Source of the DNA: Actinocatenispora rupis | Lineage (GTDB): Bacteria > Actinomycetota > Actinomycetes > Mycobacteriales > Micromonosporaceae | DNA: 64,000 nucleotides | Reading direction: 5' to 3' | Assembly: GCF_016861975.1 (NCBI RefSeq) | Contig: NZ_BOMB01000003.1 | Coordinates: 150,758 to 214,757 of the forward strand | Program-made: the position numbers and the translations under genes | The notes under the pieces: model-generated | Database searches by the model: none | What the model saw: only the letters and a program-made list of their open reading frames with translations | Told to the model about the DNA's origin: nothing | Part shown: in pieces, positions 18,694 to 27,635 of the stretch | How the letters are laid out: each line of letters begins with the position of its first letter | Numbering within the stretch: the first letter of the stretch is position 1

Positions 18694-19203
18694 TCAGCGC
18701 ACGGTGCGTTCGTCGGGCAGCGGCGCCGGACGCGGCGGTACGGGGGACGAGACGATCACCGAACTGGTCGTCTGGCCGTACGGCAGGAAACGGTCGAGGA
18801 CGTCGGCGAGCCGGTCCAGTGCCGGCACGTGCACCCGCATCAGGAAGCAGTCCTCGCCGGTGATGCGGTGGCACTCCGTCACTTCCGGCGTGTCCCGGGC
18901 GAGGTCGGCGAGCTTGGGCAGCTGGCCGGGACCGGGCCGGACCCGTACCCAGGCGGCGACGGGGAGGCCGAGCGCGGCCGGGTCCACGTCGAGGCGGTAC
19001 CCGCGGATCACGCCGGCGCGTTCCAGCCGGCCGACGCGTTCGGTGACGGTCGGCGCGGACATGCCGACGCGGCGCGCGAGGGCGGACATGCTCAGCCGCG
19101 GGTCGTCGCGCAGCGCGGCCAGCAGCCGCAGGTTCGCCGGGTCGAGCAGGTCGTTGGAGTTCTGAAAGCGTTCGCCGGATCTGGCCGGTCTCCTCGACGA
19201 CAT
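18694..19203 (-). CDS. Lrp/AsnC-family regulator
   Basis: A 169-residue protein: helix-turn-helix LLAALRDDPRLSMSALARRVGMSAPTVTERVGRLERAGVI (about 34-72), then an alpha/beta RAM domain (VRVRPGPGQLPKL ... GEDCFLMRVHV). The family senses amino acids. The ATG at 19203 has AGGAGG 5 nt upstream, better than the ATG at 19230. It diverges from an EamA exporter with similarity to amino-acid exporters; regulation of an exporter by an adjacent Lrp protein is a common arrangement. Confidence 0.88.
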   Translation of the reverse strand: MSSRRPARSGERFQNSNDLLDPANLRLLAALRDDPRLSMSALARRVGMSAPTVTERVGRLERAGVIRGYRLDVDPAALGLPVAAWVRVRPGPGQLPKLADLARDTPEVTECHRITGEDCFLMRVHVPALDRLADVLDRFLPYGQTTSSVIVSSPVPPRPAPLPDERTVR

Positions 19204-19224
19204 CTCCGCCTCCTGCCTTACGTT

Positions 19225-19237
19225 TGCCATGGTGGCA
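19225..19237. promoter_or_regulatory. Inverted repeat in Lrp/EamA divergent promoter
   Basis: TGCCA-TGG-TGGCA lies in the 62-bp gap between the divergent Lrp and EamA genes. It could be the Lrp operator (inference). A CAGACT hexamer at 19253-19258, 7 nt before GTG 19266, may be the -10 of the exporter gene. Confidence 0.35.
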
Positions 19238-19265
19238 GCGTCATCCGCATCGCAGACTCTATGCC

Positions 19266-20123
19266 GTGCCCAGCCCCCGTGTGCCGCCGCAGGTGTACTT
19301 CGTCGGATCGGCCGTCTGCCACTACCTCGGGCCCGCGTTCGCGGTGCTGCTGTTCCCGCGGGTGGGGCCGCTCGGCGTGGCGTGGCTGCGGATCGCGTCC
19401 GCGGCGGCGGTGTTCGGCGGGTGGCGGCGGCCGTGGCGGTCGCTGCCGCGGCACGGGGCCGGTGCACCGCTGGGCGCCGCGTGGCTGCCGGTCCTCGCCC
19501 TCGGCCTCGTACTCGCGGCCATGAACGTCGTGTTCTACCAGGCGATCGCGCGGCTGCCGCTCGCCACCGTCGGCGCGATCGAGTTCCTCGGGCCGGTCGC
19601 GCTCGCCGCGGCCGGGCTGCGCGGCCGGCGCAACCTGGCGGCGCTGGCGTTCGCGGTCGGCGGCGTCGCGCTGCTGGCCGACGTACGGCTGCGGGACGAG
19701 CCGCTGGGATTGGTGCTGGCGTTCGCCAACTGCGCCCTGTTCGTCGCGTACGTGGTGCTGAGCAAGCGGATCGCGGCCACCGGCGCGGGCGTCGACCGGC
19801 TCGGCGCCGCGATGCTCGTCGCCGCGGTGGTGGTGTCGCCGGTGGCGCTCGGGTCCGCCGCGCCCGCCTTCGCCGACCCGGTACTGCTCGCGGCCGGCGC
19901 GGCGGTCGGCGTCTGCTCGTCGGTCCTGCCGTACGTGCTGGACCAGCTCGCGCTCGCCCGGCTGTCCCGCGCCGGTTTCGCGCTGCTGCTGGCTCTGCTG
20001 CCGGCGACCGCCACGGTCATCGGTCTGGTCGTCCTGCGCCAGGTGCCGCGCCCCGCGGACCTGGCCGGGATCGTGTTGGTGGTCGCGGGAGTCGCGCTCC
20101 ACCGGGAGGGAAGGACAGCATGA
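19266..20123 (+). CDS. EamA/DMT-family exporter (RhtA-like)
   Basis: About 285 residues with ten hydrophobic segments in two EamA repeats. Features such as VYFVGSAVCHYLGPAFAVLLF, LGLVLAAMNVVFYQAIARLPLATVGAIEFLGPV and SSVLPYVLDQLALARL match the RhtA-like branch, which exports threonine/homoserine and other metabolites in E. coli. The GTG at 19266 is the best guess; GTG 19281 and TTG 19224 are alternatives. The stop overlaps the ATG of the aldo/keto reductase (ATGA at 20120-20123), so both are expressed together, probably under the divergent Lrp regulator. Confidence 0.82.
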   Translation: MPSPRVPPQVYFVGSAVCHYLGPAFAVLLFPRVGPLGVAWLRIASAAAVFGGWRRPWRSLPRHGAGAPLGAAWLPVLALGLVLAAMNVVFYQAIARLPLATVGAIEFLGPVALAAAGLRGRRNLAALAFAVGGVALLADVRLRDEPLGLVLAFANCALFVAYVVLSKRIAATGAGVDRLGAAMLVAAVVVSPVALGSAAPAFADPVLLAAGAAVGVCSSVLPYVLDQLALARLSRAGFALLLALLPATATVIGLVVLRQVPRPADLAGIVLVVAGVALHREGRTA

Positions 20124-21061
20124 CGGTACCGCTGGGTCGGGACGGGCTCACCGTCTCGCGGCAGGGACTCGGCTGCATGGGCATGGGCCACTCGTACGGC
20201 CGCGCGGACGACCGGGAGTCGGTCGCCACCATCCGCCGCGCCGTCGAGCTCGGCGTCACGCTGCTCGACACCGCCGACCTGTACGGCTCGTCCACCGGTG
20301 ACCCCGGCAGCAACGAAACCCTTGTCGGACAAGCGATCCACCACATCCGGGACCAGGTCGTCCTGGCCACCAAGGTCGGATTCGTGTACGCCGACGGCGA
20401 GCGCCGGCTGTGCGGCCGCCCCGAGTACGTGCGGGCGGCGTGCGACGCGTCGCTGCGGCGCCTCGGCACCGACCGCATCGACCTGTACCACCTGCACCGC
20501 GTCGACCCGGCCGTACCGGTCGAGGACAGCGTCGGCGCGCTCGCCGAGCTGGTCGCCGCCGGCAAGGTACTCCACATCGGACTGTCCATGGTGGACGCCG
20601 ACCAGCTCCGCGCCGCCCACGCCGTGCACCCCGTCAGCGCGGTCCAGTCCGAGTACTCGCTGTGGCGGCGCGACATCGAGCACTCGGTACTCCCCGCGGC
20701 GCGGGCGCTCGGCGTCGGCCTCGTCCCGTACTCCCCGCTCGGCCGCGGCTTCCTCGCCGGTGCCGTCGCGGCCGGCGACGACGTCGGCCGGTTCCGGTCG
20801 ACCCTGCCCCGGTTCGGGCCCGCCGCACTCGCCGCGAACGCGCACATCGCCGACACCGTACGGGATGTGGCGGAGGAACTGGGTGCGACCGCCGCACAGG
20901 TGGCGCTGGCCTGGGTGCACAGCCGCGGCGCCGACGTGGTACCGATCCCCGGCACCCGGCACCGCCGCCACCTCACCGCGAACGTCGGCGCGCTCGACCT
21001 GACGCTCTCCCCCGCCCAGCTCGACCGGCTGGATCGCTTGCACCGCACCGTAACCGAGTGA
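20120..21061 (+). CDS. Aldo/keto reductase
   Basis: A 313-residue NADPH-dependent TIM-barrel oxidoreductase. The catalytic tetrad can be read as Asp in LLDTADLYG, Tyr in the same motif, Lys in LATKVGF and His in DLYHLHRVDP. The C-terminal PIPGTRHRRHL binds the cofactor phosphate. It belongs to the AKR13-like group (relatives of pyridoxal reductase and YakC). It is cotranscribed with the exporter before it; ACTGTCCATGGTGGAC within it includes a copy of the recurrent 13-nt palindrome (20584-20596). Confidence 0.88.
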   Translation: MTVPLGRDGLTVSRQGLGCMGMGHSYGRADDRESVATIRRAVELGVTLLDTADLYGSSTGDPGSNETLVGQAIHHIRDQVVLATKVGFVYADGERRLCGRPEYVRAACDASLRRLGTDRIDLYHLHRVDPAVPVEDSVGALAELVAAGKVLHIGLSMVDADQLRAAHAVHPVSAVQSEYSLWRRDIEHSVLPAARALGVGLVPYSPLGRGFLAGAVAAGDDVGRFRSTLPRFGPAALAANAHIADTVRDVAEELGATAAQVALAWVHSRGADVVPIPGTRHRRHLTANVGALDLTLSPAQLDRLDRLHRTVTE

Positions 21062-21147
21062 CAGCAACGGTCGGCGGCCGGGCGCAGCATGGCGGGCACT
21101 CCGCCCGCGCCGCCGGCACGCGCCCGCGGTGCCCGGCGAGCGCGTCG

Positions 21148-21573
21148 TCAGACGGCGAAGACCTGGGTGTCGTCGGCGAACGCCTTGAACTCCAGCGCGT
21201 TGCCGGCCGGGTCGTGCAGGAACATGGTCCACTGCTCGCCCGGCTGGCCCGCGAAGCGCAGGTACGGCTCGATGACGAACGTGACGTCGGCGGCGCGCAG
21301 CCGCTCGGCGAGCCGGTGGAACTCCGGTACCGGCAGGATCAGCCCGAAGTGCGGCACGGGCACGTCGTGGCCGTCGACCGGGTTGTGCGCGCCGCCCCCG
21401 GCGCGGGCCGCGGCCAGGTGGGTGACGAACTGGTGGCCGTGCAGGTTCCAGTCGATCCAGGTGTCGGTGCTGCGGCCCTGCGCCAGGCCGAGGACCTCGC
21501 CGTAGAACCGGCGGGCGGCGGCGAGGTCGTCGACCGGCATGGCCAGGTGGAACCGCGGGATCGGGGTACTCAT
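21148..21573 (-). CDS. VOC-family protein (glyoxalase/dioxygenase fold)
   Basis: A 141-residue protein with the duplicated beta-alpha-beta-beta-beta fold: [24 protein letters not shown] at the start, then [26 protein letters not shown] and [16 protein letters not shown]. His and Glu at these strands would bind a divalent metal. The substrate is unknown. It diverges from an FCD-type GntR gene, and a perfect 28-bp palindrome lies in the gap, so it is very likely the regulated partner. Confidence 0.85.
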   Translation of the reverse strand: MSTPIPRFHLAMPVDDLAAARRFYGEVLGLAQGRSTDTWIDWNLHGHQFVTHLAAARAGGGAHNPVDGHDVPVPHFGLILPVPEFHRLAERLRAADVTFVIEPYLRFAGQPGEQWTMFLHDPAGNALEFKAFADDTQVFAV

Positions 21574-21593
21574 CGGTCGGCACCTTCCGGTTG

Positions 21594-21621
21594 GTTGTCG
21601 CAATGTTAACATTGCGACAAC
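21594..21621. promoter_or_regulatory. Perfect 28-bp palindromic operator
   Basis: Left half GTTGTCGCAATGTT (21594-21607) and right half AACATTGCGACAAC (21608-21621) are exact reverse complements. The site lies between the divergent VOC and GntR genes, 12 bp from the GntR ATG, so it is probably the operator of that regulator and gives autoregulation. Confidence 0.8.
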
Positions 21622-21633
21622 GGGAGGAGACAC

Positions 21634-22350
21634 ATGGTCGAACAGCGCAGGGTGGCCGTCGAGAAGCGCAGGACGGCCGTCGAGCAGCGCACGGTGGCGC
21701 CCGCCCGCCGCCGCGGCCTCGCCGACGAGGTCGCCGACAGCATCCGCGACGCGGTCTTCGCCGGGACGTACCCGCCGGGTGCGCAGCTGCGCGAGGTGGA
21801 GCTGGCCGCCGCGCTCGACGTCAGCCGCGGACCCGTCCGCGAGGCGCTGCTCCGCCTCGAACGCGAGGGACTCGTCCGCACGTCGTGGCACCGCGGGGCC
21901 ACCGTCACCACGCTGTCCGCCGACGACGTCGCCGAACTCGACAGCCTCCGCGGCGCGCTCGACCGGCTCGCCGTCGAACAGCTCGTCGCGCACGCGTCCG
22001 ACGCCGACCTCGACGCGGTCGCCGACGCCGCCGACCGGATCGGCCGTACGAGTGACGAGCACGCCATGGTCGGCCACGACATCGCCTTCCACGACGCGGT
22101 GTACGCGGCGAGCCACCATCGGCGGCTCCAGGACGCGTGGCGCGCGGTCCGGTCCCAGGTGCATCTCTACCTGCTGACCCGGATCGGCCACAGCACCGAC
22201 GACTACCTGGCGCACGTACCGGACGAGCACCGGGCACTCGCCGCCGCGCTGCGCGCCCGCGACGCGGACACCGCGCTCGACCTGTTCGCCGCGCACCGCC
22301 GGCACGCGTTCGAGGTCCTCACCGCCGGCGACGCCGAGCGCCGCCCCTGA
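21634..22350 (+). CDS. GntR-family regulator with FCD domain
   Basis: A 238-residue protein. After an unusual 21-residue repetitive lead ([21 protein letters not shown]) comes a winged helix ([53 protein letters not shown]) and an FCD helical domain with [18 protein letters not shown], whose His/Asp cluster would hold a metal. The ribosome site GGGAGGAGACAC precedes the ATG. The neighbouring palindrome and divergent VOC gene suggest local repression relieved by an organic acid ligand (inference). Confidence 0.86.
   Translation: MVEQRRVAVEKRRTAVEQRTVAPARRRGLADEVADSIRDAVFAGTYPPGAQLREVELAAALDVSRGPVREALLRLEREGLVRTSWHRGATVTTLSADDVAELDSLRGALDRLAVEQLVAHASDADLDAVADAADRIGRTSDEHAMVGHDIAFHDAVYAASHHRRLQDAWRAVRSQVHLYLLTRIGHSTDDYLAHVPDEHRALAAALRARDADTALDLFAAHRRHAFEVLTAGDAERRP
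21637..21699 (+). repeat. In-frame 21-bp repeat, three units
   Basis: Three 21-bp units coding for [14 protein letters not shown] and VEQRTVA directly after the start codon of the GntR gene. The units differ by a few substitutions only. Confidence 0.8.
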
Positions 22351-22568
22351 CCGCGCCCGTTCGTACGAGGCGGCCGCTCCGGCGCGCCGGCCGATCCGGC
22401 CTGCGGCACGCGGTCGCCACGACGCGGACCCGCGCCGCCGTACCCACGACGGCGCCGAGCGACGCCGATCCGTGACGTGGCACGGAAACCCGGGTCCACG
22501 CTGCCGCGGCGCGATGTGGATCCGTTGCGCCGCAAGGCATCACGGTCCCACGACCAAACCCGGGACGG

Positions 22569-23408
22569 TCAGGCGACGCCGGAGAAGCCCGCCGGACGAC
22601 GTGGAGTACGGCGGGCGGCGGTGCGCTGGCCGCAGACGTCGACGCGGTCGGAGTCGCCCTCGATCCAGGCACGCAGCCCGGCGAGCGTACGGGTGATGAG
22701 GCGGGAGACGTGCATCTGCGACAGGCCGACCCGGGCCGCGATCTGGCTCTGCGTCTGGTTTTCGAAGTACCGGAGGAACAGCAGTTCGCGTTCGCGGTCG
22801 GGCAGCTGGTCGAGTGCCGGCCGCAGGGAGACGCGGTCGGCGACGAGTTCGACGCGCTCGTCCCGGGCGCCGATCAGGTCGCCGACCTCGCAGCTCTGGC
22901 CGTCCCGCCGGACGGGCAGGTTCAGCGAGGCGGTCGAGTACGCGCGGTCGGAGCCGAGGGCGGCGAGTACCGCGCGGCGGTCGACCCGCAGGGCCGCGGC
23001 GACCTCGGCGCTGGTGGGGTCGTGCCCGGCACGCTGGGCCAGCTCGTCCACGGTGCGCTGCACGTCGCGGCGCAGTTCCTGGAGTTCGCGGGGGACGCGT
23101 ACATCCCAGCACTGGTCACGGAAGTAGCGTTTGAGTTCGCCCTGGATGGTGGGCACGGCGTAGCCGAGGAAGCCGCCGAGCGCGGGGTCGAAGCCGTCGA
23201 CCGCCTTGACCAGGCCGACCCGCGCCACCTGGACCAGGTCGTCGGGCGACTCGCCGCGGTTCGCGTACCGCCGGGCGATCCGGTCGGCGACCGGCACCAG
23301 CCCCTCGATCGCCGTGGTACGCAACGTTGTCCGGCGCGTACTGCCGCTGGGCAGTGCGGCCATCCGTCGCAGCATTCTCTCGTGGTAACGGACAGGGTCG
23401 TCACGCAT
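22569..23408 (-). CDS. RNA polymerase sigma factor, SigB/SigF subfamily
   Basis: A 279-residue sigma-70 group 3 protein. Region 2 is seen in ADRIARRYANRGESPDDLVQVARVGLVKAVDGFDP and GGFLGYAVPTIQGELKRYFRDQCWDVRVPRELQEL, region 3 in DELAQRAGHDPTSAEVAAALRV, and region 4 in LPDRERELLFLRYFENQTQSQIAARVGLSQMHVSRLITRTLAGL. This is the stress/sporulation SigB-F-G type. No anti-sigma or anti-anti-sigma gene is adjacent, which is uncommon for the group. Start ATG 23408 is preceded by GGGGG; other starts upstream (GTG 23420) are possible. Confidence 0.9.
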   Translation of the reverse strand: MRDDPVRYHERMLRRMAALPSGSTRRTTLRTTAIEGLVPVADRIARRYANRGESPDDLVQVARVGLVKAVDGFDPALGGFLGYAVPTIQGELKRYFRDQCWDVRVPRELQELRRDVQRTVDELAQRAGHDPTSAEVAAALRVDRRAVLAALGSDRAYSTASLNLPVRRDGQSCEVGDLIGARDERVELVADRVSLRPALDQLPDRERELLFLRYFENQTQSQIAARVGLSQMHVSRLITRTLAGLRAWIEGDSDRVDVCGQRTAARRTPRRPAGFSGVA

Positions 23409-23555
23409 CGCCGCACACACCCCCGGGGCGTCGTACGCCGCGGTCGGCCGCGACGCTGCCGATCTGTCATCACGGGATCGGTTACCCCGTCGGCGGTCCC
23501 GCGAAACCGTCCACTGTGGATGGAATGCACCGCGTCGACCGGTACGCTGCGGCGA

Positions 23556-23936
23556 ATGCATCGCAGTCGCGCGTACGCCGTCCTGATCGACACCCCGGCC
23601 GACGAGGCACCGCGGGCCGCCGCGTTCTGGTCGGCGGCACTCGGCGCGACGGCCCGGCCGTTCGGCCCGGCGCCGCAGTTCACGTCGCTGCACGACGCGC
23701 TGCCCGGATTGGTGGTCGCCGTACAGGCCGTCGACGACACGCCGCGCTACCACCTGGACATCGAGACCGACGACGTCGGGGCGGAGACCGCGCGGCTGGT
23801 CGCGCTGGGCGCCACCGAGATCGCGCGGTGGCAGGAGTGCCGCGTGCTGCGCGCGCCCGGCGGCCACCTGCTGTGCGTACTGCCGGTGGAGACCCCGCCC
23901 GACGAGTTCGCCGCGGCGGCGAACGTGTGGCCCTGA
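23556..23936 (+). CDS. VOC-family protein
   Basis: A 126-residue glyoxalase-like protein (VLIDTPADEAPRAAAFWSAALG at the start, RYHLDIETDDVGAETARLVALGATE, LRAPGGHLLCVLPVE at the end). This is the small VOC type with two beta-alpha repeats. Catalytic role unknown. The ATG lies 7 nt after a TACGCT -10 box (23543-23548), so the mRNA is probably leaderless. It converges with the ATP-grasp gene, with only 4 bp between stop codons. Confidence 0.82.
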   Translation: MHRSRAYAVLIDTPADEAPRAAAFWSAALGATARPFGPAPQFTSLHDALPGLVVAVQAVDDTPRYHLDIETDDVGAETARLVALGATEIARWQECRVLRAPGGHLLCVLPVETPPDEFAAAANVWP

Positions 23937-23940
23937 GGCC

Positions 23941-24804
23941 TCAGCCGGTCAGCAGCGCGGCGAACCCGGCCCGGTCGACGTCCGGGTGCAGGTCGCTGAC
24001 CTGGCCGGAGCCGGCCTCGACCACCCGCCATGCCCCGTCGGTACGGCGGGCCAGGTCGGTGGCGACGAGCCCGCCGCCGAGCGCCTCGACCGCGGGACGT
24101 ACGGCGGCCAGATCCGGTTCGGGGCAACGGATCCGGGCGCTGTCCGGGTGCGGGGTCACCAGCTCGGGGCTGCCGTCCCGCCACCAGACGCGTACCTCGG
24201 GGTCGTCGAAGGGCTCGAACGCGCGCAGCACGATGCCGCCGGCCAGGTCGTCGCCCTGCAGGTCGAGGAAGCGCCGCACGACCCGGCCCAGCCGTACGGT
24301 GTCGGCGAGGTCGGGGACGAAGCACGCCTCGTGCCACTCGTGCTTGCGGGACTTGACGAAGTCCTTGACGATGCCCGGCCCGGCCGGCAGCCGCGCGGCC
24401 AGCTCGGCGAGTTCCTCGTCGGCGACCGTCGCGCCCGGGGTCACCGGCAGCCAGGCGCTCGCCGGCGTCACCGCCTCGAACGCCCGGTACCAGCCGGGCA
24501 GCTCGTGCACCGCGCGGTACCTCCCGGGCGGCACGCGCAGCCGTACCCCGCGCCGGGCCAGCGCGTCGGCCAGCTCCGCGTACCGGTCGGTCGGCACCAT
24601 CCAGCCGCGGTACCAGGCGGCCTCGGGCAGGTCCACCGGTACGGAGGCGACGGCCCGGTCGGGTTCGCCGGCGAGCAGCGCGTCGTGGTCGACGAGGGCG
24701 ACGGCACCGCCGGCCGCGCGGACGGCCGCGGCCTCCGCCGCGAAGTGCTCGTCGACCCGCTTCGGCCGCAACGGGTCGCGGCAGTACAGGACGGGGGTGG
24801 GCAT
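23941..24804 (-). CDS. ATP-grasp domain protein
   Basis: A 287-residue protein of the ATP-grasp superfamily. VPTDRYAELADALARRGVRL, GPGIVKDFVKSRKHEWHEACFVPDL (Lys for ATP), GGIVLRAFEPF and WRVVEAGSGQVSDLHP fit the small ATP-grasp module in which the last glutamate binds magnesium. Proteins of this kind ligate a carboxylate to an amine, often in peptide or nucleotide modification. No partner gene is adjacent, so substrate and role are unknown. Confidence 0.75.
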   Translation of the reverse strand: MPTPVLYCRDPLRPKRVDEHFAAEAAAVRAAGGAVALVDHDALLAGEPDRAVASVPVDLPEAAWYRGWMVPTDRYAELADALARRGVRLRVPPGRYRAVHELPGWYRAFEAVTPASAWLPVTPGATVADEELAELAARLPAGPGIVKDFVKSRKHEWHEACFVPDLADTVRLGRVVRRFLDLQGDDLAGGIVLRAFEPFDDPEVRVWWRDGSPELVTPHPDSARIRCPEPDLAAVRPAVEALGGGLVATDLARRTDGAWRVVEAGSGQVSDLHPDVDRAGFAALLTG

Positions 24805-24871
24805 GACTCCGGACGGTACCGCGCCGGCGCGGCTTGACCTCGACCGCGCTCGAAAACCTACCGTCGAGGTC

Positions 24872-25582
24872 ATGACGACGACACTGGTCACCGGCGCGAA
24901 CAAGGGTCTCGGGTTCGAGACCGCCCGACAGCTCGTGGCCGCGGGGCACACCGTGCACCTCGGCAGCCGCGACCTCGAACGCGGCCGGCGGGCGGCCGAG
25001 GCGATCGGCGCCCGCGCGGTGCAGCTCGACGTCACCGACGACGCCTCCGTGGGCGCCGCGGTACGCACGATCGAGGCGGCCGGCGGGCTCGACGTCCTGG
25101 TCAACAATGCCGGGATCCAGGCCGAGATGCGCGACGGCACGGTGGTCGTCGGCGCCGCGGACCTGACCGCCGACGTGCTGCGCGAGACGTTCGAGACGAA
25201 CGTGTTCGGCGTGGTGCGCGTGCTGCACGCGTTCCTGCCGCTGCTGGCGCGGTCGGCGGCGCCCGTCGTGGTCAACGTGTCCAGCGGCCTGGCCTCGATC
25301 ACCCGCGCCACCACCCCCGGCAGCCCCGGGTACGACTACCGCGGCGTCGCGTACCCGGTGTCGAAGACGGCGGTCAACATGCTGACGGTGCAGTACGCGA
25401 AGGCGTTTCCGGAGATGCGGATCAACGCGGTCGAGCCGGGCTTCACGAGTACCGACCTGAACCAGGGCACCGGGACGAAGACGGTCGAGGAGGGCGCGCG
25501 GGCGATCGTGCAGCTCGCGCGGATCGGTCCGGACGGCCCGACCGGCAGCTACCGTACGCTCGACGGCACGCTGCCCTGGTAG
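24872..25582 (+). CDS. Short-chain dehydrogenase/reductase
   Basis: A 236-residue SDR. Cofactor motif TGANKGLG (7-14), NNAG (about 76-79), catalytic Ser in NVSSGLASI and YPVSK as the YxxxK pair. The fold resembles plant and bacterial carbonyl reductases of the SDR family. An upstream promoter can be read: TTGACC at 24834-24839, 19-nt spacer, TACCGT at 24859-24864, then 7 nt to the ATG, so the transcript is probably leaderless. It diverges from the ATP-grasp gene. Confidence 0.88.
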   Translation: MTTTLVTGANKGLGFETARQLVAAGHTVHLGSRDLERGRRAAEAIGARAVQLDVTDDASVGAAVRTIEAAGGLDVLVNNAGIQAEMRDGTVVVGAADLTADVLRETFETNVFGVVRVLHAFLPLLARSAAPVVVNVSSGLASITRATTPGSPGYDYRGVAYPVSKTAVNMLTVQYAKAFPEMRINAVEPGFTSTDLNQGTGTKTVEEGARAIVQLARIGPDGPTGSYRTLDGTLPW

Positions 25583-25613
25583 CCGGAATCCCTTCACCGG
25601 CAACGGAATCCGG
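25583..25613. terminator. Hairpin between SDR and response regulator
   Basis: CCGGAATCC (25583-25591) and GGAATCCGG (25605-25613) pair with one mismatch. It lies directly between the convergent stop codons of the SDR and the LuxR-type regulator. Confidence 0.5.
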
Positions 25614-25615
25614 CG

Positions 25616-26275
25616 TCAGCGCGTCAGCCCGGCCTCCCGCGCCAGCAACCCCGCCTGGGTACGGTTCGCACAGGCGAGCTTCACCAGCAGGCGCGAGACG
25701 TACCCCTTGACGGTGGCCTCGCTGAGGTGCAGCCGCTGGCCGATGCGCGCGTTGGGCAGGCCCTCGCCCAGGCAGGTGAGGACCTCGCGCTCGCGCTCGG
25801 TCAGCTCGGCGACCAGCCGGCCGGCGCCGTCCGGTACGGGGCCGGTGGCGGCCAGCAGCCGGCGGGTCGCCGCGGCCGACAGTACGGTGTGGCCGTCGGC
25901 GGCCACCCGTACCAGACCGATCAGGTCCTCCGGCGGTGTCGACTTCAGCAGGAACCCGGCGGCACCGGCGCGCAACGCCCGCGTCACGTACTCGTCGGTG
26001 TCGAACGTGGTGAGCACGACGACGGCGGGGGCGTCCGGCCGGGCGGTGATGTGGCCGGTGGCGGTGAGCCCGTCCATGCCGGGCATCCGCAGGTCCATCA
26101 GCACCACGTCGGGCCGGAACCGGGCCACCGCCTCGATCGCGGCGGCGCCGTCCGCGGCCGTCCCCACCACCTCGACGTCGTCCGCGGTACCGAGGATCGT
26201 GGACAGGTACGCGCAGACCAGCTCCTCGTCGTCGACGAGCAGGACACGGACGCGGCGGTCAGCGGCTGGACACAT
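25616..26275 (-). CDS. LuxR/NarL-type response regulator
   Basis: About 219 residues: receiver domain VRVLLVDDEE ... RPDVVLMDLRMPGMDG with phospho-acceptor Asp61, then a LuxR helix-turn-helix LTEREREVLTCLGEGLPNARIGQRLHLSEATVKGYVSRLLVKL. The histidine kinase gene upstream overlaps its start by 17 bp, so the two form one system. I start at ATG 26275; ATG 26293 would add six residues. The target genes are not known; the putative membrane-protein gene at 27636 is transcribed divergently from the kinase and is a candidate. Confidence 0.9.
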   Translation of the reverse strand: MCPAADRRVRVLLVDDEELVCAYLSTILGTADDVEVVGTAADGAAAIEAVARFRPDVVLMDLRMPGMDGLTATGHITARPDAPAVVVLTTFDTDEYVTRALRAGAAGFLLKSTPPEDLIGLVRVAADGHTVLSAAATRRLLAATGPVPDGAGRLVAELTEREREVLTCLGEGLPNARIGQRLHLSEATVKGYVSRLLVKLACANRTQAGLLAREAGLTR

Positions 26276-27446
26276 GGGAAGGCATTGTCGCATTCACCCG
26301 GAACCCGCCGGACTCCGCCGGGCCGGCCGTCAGTGTGCCGCCCAACGCCTCGACCCGGCGGCTCAGCCCGAGCAGCCCGGTGCCGCTCCCGGTGTCCGGC
26401 AGCCCGGCCGGTCCCGCCGCGGGTCCGTTGCGCACCACCACCTCCACCCGGTCCGTCCGGTACCGGACGGTCACGTCGACCGCCGCGCCCGGCGCGTACC
26501 GGTGGACGTTGGTGAGGGCCTCCTGCACGATCCGGTACGCGGTGCGGCGGACGATCGGCGACGCGACGCCCGGGTCACCGTCCTCGGCGAGTACGACCGG
26601 CAGGCCGACGGCGCGGGAGTCGGCGACCAGGGCCGGCAGGTCGTCGGCGGGCGGTGCCGTGACCGCTCCGGTACCGGTGTCGCCGCGCCGGATCATCCCG
26701 AGCAGGTCGCCCAGCTCCTGCAACGCCTGGCAGCCGGTGAGGCGCAACGCCTCCGCCGCGTCCCGTACGGCCGGATCCGGGGTGGTGAGCCGCAACGCGC
26801 CCGCCTGCAGCACCATCAGGTTCACCCGGTGCGCCACCGAGTCGTGCAGTTCCGAGGCCAGGCGGCTGCGTTCCTGGGCGCGGGCCTGCTCGGCGAGCAG
26901 TACGCGCTCCCGTTCGGCCTGCTCGGCGCGGTCCCGCAGGGCTTGCACCATCTGCCAGCGTGCCGCCAGGTACAGGCCGAGCAGGGCGGGGACGGCGGTG
27001 TGCAGGATGCCGACCGGGGTGCCGGACCACGTCGGGCGCCACGGGTGCGCGGCGAGCACGGTGGCCACCGCGATCAGTACCCAGAGGGCGGGTGCGCGGG
27101 TGCGCGGCGCGTACCGGCGGAGGCCGACGACGGCGCTGAACAGGGCGATCGGCGGCCACAGATTCACCGCGGCGTACCGGTCGGTCAGCGCGCCGGGTGC
27201 CACCACCGACGGCAGCAGGCCCACCACGACCACCGCGGCGACCAGTACGGAGACGGCGACCGGCCGCGCCCGCAGCGCCGGTACCGCCGCCGAGGTGACC
27301 ACCTGCAGCGCCGTCACCGCCCACACCACCGCCGACCCGGTACCGCCCGCCAGCGGCACGGAGCCGAGGGCGGCCAGCACGAGCAGCGCGACCGCCACCC
27401 CGTCGACGACCCCGTCCCGTCTCGTCCGCCCAGCACACTCCGGCAC
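26259..27446 (-). CDS. Sensor histidine kinase (HisKA_3 type)
   Basis: A 395-residue kinase with five or six N-terminal transmembrane segments (about 15-165) and no large outside domain, then the HisKA_3 dimerisation helix with phosphorylated His201 in ASELHDSVAHRVNLM, and an HATPase_c domain (QEALTNVHRYAP, GTGLLGLSRRVEALGG). It signals to the response regulator that overlaps its 3' end. I prefer the GTG at 27446 because TACCGT (minus strand, 27453-27458) lies 6 nt upstream; the GTG at 27473 would add nine residues. Confidence 0.88.
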   Translation of the reverse strand: MPECAGRTRRDGVVDGVAVALLVLAALGSVPLAGGTGSAVVWAVTALQVVTSAAVPALRARPVAVSVLVAAVVVVGLLPSVVAPGALTDRYAAVNLWPPIALFSAVVGLRRYAPRTRAPALWVLIAVATVLAAHPWRPTWSGTPVGILHTAVPALLGLYLAARWQMVQALRDRAEQAERERVLLAEQARAQERSRLASELHDSVAHRVNLMVLQAGALRLTTPDPAVRDAAEALRLTGCQALQELGDLLGMIRRGDTGTGAVTAPPADDLPALVADSRAVGLPVVLAEDGDPGVASPIVRRTAYRIVQEALTNVHRYAPGAAVDVTVRYRTDRVEVVVRNGPAAGPAGLPDTGSGTGLLGLSRRVEALGGTLTAGPAESGGFRVNATMPSHVSSR

Positions 27447-27635
27447 ACCGACACGGTACTGAGCCGGCGGCACCGTACGGGTGCGTCACGCGCGGACAGC
27501 GACGAAGGTCGTGTCCGGTCGCGACCTTCGTCGGGCCGGAACGCGACGTTTCCCGCTCGCGGCGGGGTACCGGCGGGCGGTGTGATCGACGCACGGCGCC
27601 GGAGCCGGCGCCCGCCGATCACCTGGGGGTACGAC

